Positions 61,628 to 64,000 of a DNA stretch of 64,000 bases are shown here, piece after piece. Under the pieces are notes generated by a model. That model made no database searches and was not told the origin of the DNA. It was given only the letters and a program-made list of their open reading frames with translations. A program made the position numbers and the translations under genes. This stretch comes from Croceicoccus pelagius. Lineage in GTDB: Bacteria > Pseudomonadota > Alphaproteobacteria > Sphingomonadales > Sphingomonadaceae. Location: positions 186,001 to 250,000 of the forward strand of contig NZ_LYWY01000006.1 of assembly GCF_001661915.1 (NCBI RefSeq), written 5' to 3'. Position 1 is the first letter of the stretch; each line of letters starts with the position of its first letter.

Positions 61628-61721
61628 AGGTGGTTTCAATTGCAACCACGAAGTCCTAGATGGGGCGCACGATATTCATGCATGGCCGTGCCAAACGGCC
61701 AGTGACAGGAGGATGACCCCC

Positions 61722-63119
61722 GTGACCTTGATTTCAACCGAACCGGCCACCGGCGCCGAACTCTGGCGGGGTGAGCATGGGGACGCCTCAGCCGCCATCG
61801 GCCGCGCGAGGGCCGCCTTCCCCGCCTGGGCCGCACGTCCGCTGGCAGAGCGCAAGGCCCTGCTCGAAGCTTTCGCAGAAGAAGTGAAGAAGGACGCCGA
61901 CGCCTTTGCCGAATTGATCGCGCGCGAAACCGGCAAACCGCTTTGGGAAACGAAGACCGAAGTCGCCGCCGTTGCCGCCAAGGTCGCGATTTCCGTCCGC
62001 GCGCACGAAGAACGCACTGGCGAGCGGATCGACGATGCGCCCGGTGGCCGTTCCGCCCTGCGCCACAAGCCGCACGGCGTGATGGCGGTGCTTGGCCCCT
62101 ACAACTTCCCCGCGCACCTGCCGAACGGGCACATGGTCCCCGCGCTGCTGGCGGGCAATGTCTGTGTGTTCAAGCCGTCGGAAAAGACGCCTGCGGTGGG
62201 CGAATACCTTGTGAAGCTTTACCACCGCGCGGGCGTGCCCGAAGATGTGGTCCAGTGCGTCGTCGGCGCCGCCGACGTGGGCCGCACGCTGACCAGCGAT
62301 ACGCGGGTCGACGGCGTGCTCTTCACCGGATCGTCCAACACCGGCATCGCCATCGGCAAGGCGCTGGCAGAGCGCCCCGGCGTGATCTGCGCGCTGGAAA
62401 TGGGCGGCAACAACCCGCTGGTCGTGTGGGACACCGACAAGCTGGCAGAGGCCGCGACGATCATCGTGCAATCGGCCTACACCACTGCGGGCCAGCGCTG
62501 CACCGCCGCGCGCCGCCTGATCGTGAAGGACAGCATGGCAGATAGCCTGCTGGCCGAACTTCTGCCGCTGGTCGACCGCATTCGCGTCGGCGCGCCGTTC
62601 GACGATCCGCAGCCCTACATGGGTCCGGTGATCGACAACGATGCGGCAGACGGCCTGCAGCGCGGGTACGATCAACTGATCGAGATGGGTGCGAAAGTCC
62701 TGCACCCGCTGGAACGGCCCGATCCGGCCCTGCCGCTGCTTACGCCCGCGGTCCTCGATGTCACCGGCATTGAGGGCCTGCCCGACCGTGAATTGTTCGG
62801 CCCGGTACTGCAGATCGTGCGCGTGCCCGATTTCGATGCAGCGATCGAGGCCGCGAACGACACCGCCTACGGTCTTTCGGCCTCGCTCGTCGGCGGAAGC
62901 GAAAAGGAATGGCAGCGGTTCTGGCGCGAAAGCCGTGCCGGCATCGTCAACCGCAACAAGCCGACCAACGGCGCCTCGTCCGCCGCTCCGTTCGGCGGAA
63001 CGGGTCTTTCGGGCAATCACCGACCGGGCGCGTTCTATGCTGCGGACTATTGCTCTTATCCCGTCGCCTCTGCCGAAGGGGATGAGATCGAGGCCAGCAT
63101 CGGCGTCGGCCTGAAATAA
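61722..63119 (+). CDS. astD: N-succinylglutamate 5-semialdehyde dehydrogenase AstD
   Basis: Predicted 465-residue NAD-dependent aldehyde dehydrogenase, fourth step of the arginine succinyltransferase pathway. KPHGVMAVLGPYNFPAHLPNGH, ALEMGGNNPLVVWD (catalytic Glu ~226) and TTAGQRCTAARRLIV (catalytic Cys ~260, AstD-type) are seen. The GTG at 61722 is preferred: AGGAGG lies nine bases upstream, while ATG 61713 sits directly on it. Other ast genes are not in the window. Strong terminator follows. Confidence 0.9.
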   Translation: MTLISTEPATGAELWRGEHGDASAAIGRARAAFPAWAARPLAERKALLEAFAEEVKKDADAFAELIARETGKPLWETKTEVAAVAAKVAISVRAHEERTGERIDDAPGGRSALRHKPHGVMAVLGPYNFPAHLPNGHMVPALLAGNVCVFKPSEKTPAVGEYLVKLYHRAGVPEDVVQCVVGAADVGRTLTSDTRVDGVLFTGSSNTGIAIGKALAERPGVICALEMGGNNPLVVWDTDKLAEAATIIVQSAYTTAGQRCTAARRLIVKDSMADSLLAELLPLVDRIRVGAPFDDPQPYMGPVIDNDAADGLQRGYDQLIEMGAKVLHPLERPDPALPLLTPAVLDVTGIEGLPDRELFGPVLQIVRVPDFDAAIEAANDTAYGLSASLVGGSEKEWQRFWRESRAGIVNRNKPTNGASSAAPFGGTGLSGNHRPGAFYAADYCSYPVASAEGDEIEASIGVGLK

Positions 63120-63134
63120 AGCCCGCGCACACAA

Positions 63135-63165
63135 AACGCCGCGCCGGTCATCCCGGCGCGGCGTT
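63135..63165. terminator. Bidirectional terminator between astD and the glycine-zipper gene
   Basis: AACGCCGCGCCGG (63135-63147) pairs perfectly with CCGGCGCGGCGTT (63153-63165) through a five-base loop. Minus-strand read ends in TTTTGTG and plus-strand read in CCTCTATTACT. Serves the two convergent genes. Confidence 0.85.
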
Positions 63166-63188
63166 CCTCTATTACTCTTGCGAGTATC

Positions 63189-63644
63189 TTAGCGGCAGCG
63201 CGAATTGCCCTTGTCGATCTCGCGGCCCAGCAGGGCACCGCCCGCCGCACCAAGGATCGCGCCCAGCGTCTTGTCTCGGGCGACTTCGTTACCGATCAGG
63301 CCGCCAACCGCGCCGCCGATAAGCAGGCCGGTCGTGCCGTTGTCCTTGCGGCAGTAGTAACGGCCATCGTTGCCGCGCCACACGCGGGTGTTCCGCGTCA
63401 CGCGGTCGCCGCGATAATAGTCGCGGCTGCCGTAACGCTCGCCCCGCCGGTCGTACCGGTCATAGCGGTCGTACCGGTCATAACGGTCATGCCGATCTCG
63501 CTTGTGCGCGGCGCTTTCGACTTCGTAGGTCGATGCAACGGGGTGATCGTAAGCTGCGGCCTGCGCGGTCGGAATGGCACCGACGGCAAGTGCGGGCGCT
63601 GCGGCGAGGATCAGGCCGGTGCGGAAAATGGGGGAACGGGACAT
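63189..63644 (-). CDS. Glycine-zipper 2TM protein with Asp-Arg-Tyr repeats
   Basis: Predicted 151-residue exported protein: signal peptide (~1-30), a low-complexity middle with DRYDRYDRYDRYDRR, then a short beta segment RVWRGNDGRYYCRKDNGT, and a C-terminal glycine zipper (GLLIGGAVGGLIGNEVA and GAILGAAGGALLGREI). Matches the 17-kDa surface antigen / SmpA-like glycine-zipper group in the envelope. Final cysteine near the end (NSRCR). The middle is a nine-base repeat in DNA (63421-63492). Confidence 0.85.
   Translation of the reverse strand: MSRSPIFRTGLILAAAPALAVGAIPTAQAAAYDHPVASTYEVESAAHKRDRHDRYDRYDRYDRYDRRGERYGSRDYYRGDRVTRNTRVWRGNDGRYYCRKDNGTTGLLIGGAVGGLIGNEVARDKTLGAILGAAGGALLGREIDKGNSRCR
63421..63492 (-). 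repeat. Nine-base tandem repeat coding for (H/R)YD-type tripeptides
   Basis: Units such as CGGTCGTAC, CGGTCATAG and CGGTCATAA repeat in tandem in the coding strand opposite, giving Asp-Arg-Tyr/His triplets. Several units differ by one or two bases. Copy number may vary by slippage. Confidence 0.8.
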
Positions 63645-63685
63645 TGCAGGGTACTCCGAATTCAAATCTGTATCTTGATCGCCCA

Positions 63686-63711
63686 TTCAGGATTAGAACC
63701 CCGAACCTGAA
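63686..63711 (-). other. Small stem-loop in the 5' region of the glycine-zipper gene
   Basis: TTCAGG (63686-63691) is inverted as CCTGAA (63706-63711), 42 bases upstream of the ATG. It superficially resembles a tRNA T-arm but no tRNA can be built around it. Function, if any, unknown. Confidence 0.25.
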
Positions 63712-63794
63712 CGCCATGAAAACAGATCGTCTCGGTCCAACGATTTGCAGACACGCCCTATCGGCACACCGAAATCGCGCCTAGGGGCGCAGTC

Positions 63795-64000
63795 GTGACT
63801 ACCGATACCGACTCGCAGACCAAGCGCGGCCTTCCCTATGCGCTTGGCGCATACACGCTGTGGGGCCTGCTCCCGCTCTATCTCGTCTGGCTCAATCCGG
63901 TCGATCCGTTCCGGCTGGTGGCATGGCGCGTGCTGTGGACGATCCCGATCTGCTTTGCCGCGCTCGCGCTGTTCCGCAACTTCGCGAAACTGAAGGCAGC
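63795..64000 (+). CDS. rarD: EamA/RarD-type transporter (partial, C-terminus outside window)
   Basis: The first 68 codons are inside the window; the frame runs off the right edge. GTG start, then GLPYALGAYTLWGLLPLYL and VDPFRLVAWRVLWTIPICF match the RarD group of drug/metabolite transporters, with the first two membrane helices visible. Divergent from the glycine-zipper gene, with about 150 bp between. Confidence 0.85.
   Translation, partial: MTTDTDSQTKRGLPYALGAYTLWGLLPLYLVWLNPVDPFRLVAWRVLWTIPICFAALALFRNFAKLKA

Noticed and set aside
63686..63720. tRNA-like T-arm GGGGTTCTAATCC on the minus strand
   Set aside because: No acceptor, D or anticodon arms can be placed around it; it is part of a 6-bp stem-loop.

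Overview
The window is a gene-dense, high-GC stretch of a bacterial chromosome. Protein content and gene order point to an alphaproteobacterium of the order Sphingomonadales, most like Erythrobacteraceae. The signs are mutY-DUF721-dsbA-smc, rsmE-gshA, tsaB-rimI-mucR-fur-plsC-miaB-phoH-ybeY-corC, a DUF1489 gene, a MucR/Ros regulator and an acidic C-terminal tail on ribosomal protein L9. This assignment is inference from gene content, not from a search. I saw no rRNA, tRNA, CRISPR array, prophage or insertion sequence.

Layout. 1-3414: a TetR regulator cut by the left edge, a divergent MFS transporter, a cold-shock-like protein and four small unknown proteins. 3469-9390 (minus strand): dnaN, then a run of genes with short gaps or overlaps that includes fabD, an unknown exported protein and fabG, and ends with an LD-carboxypeptidase. 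Divergent from it at 9451 is a Mur-ligase of the Mpl/MurC type, so the pair looks like a murein-recycling module. 10958-14967: an exported unknown protein, two tandem GNAT paralogues, an AT-rich orphan gene and a DUF418 membrane protein. 15130-16468: a structured leader, rpsF-rpsR-rplI and a strong terminator. 16512-27386: a small exported protein, amn, a hydrolase-asd pair, egtB-egtD (ergothioneine), a class II DAHP synthase and a large M16 peptidase.

27503-37046 (plus strand): Nfu-type Fe-S protein, tsaB, rimI, mucR, fur, plsC, miaB, a META-domain lipoprotein, phoH, ybeY, corC and a LysR regulator, with many start/stop overlaps. 37047-42599: lipase-like lipoprotein, cyclophilin, mgtE, DUF1489, nudC, mutY. 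42615-50173: DUF721, two CPHC thioredoxin-fold proteins, smc and two bacterial-PH-domain membrane proteins. 50162-51784: soxR, a near-consensus soxbox, a VOC-fold protein and an SRAP protein. 51788-64000: ubiA, a methyltransferase, rsmE, gshA, bamB with its YfgM-like partner, a glycosyltransferase-like protein, a hydrolase, selO, astD, a glycine-zipper protein and the start of rarD.

Most of the window is conserved housekeeping sequence. The less ordinary parts are the small-protein cassette with a cold-shock fold lacking its RNA-binding aromatics, the exported unknown protein coupled between fabD and fabG, the rpsF leader, the SoxR/VOC pair with its operator, the MucR with a Cys-x2-Asp finger and nearby palindrome, five-codon minicistrons at both ends of phoH, and the AT-rich orphan gene at 12961. 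No clear case for a wholly new defence or mobile system was found.
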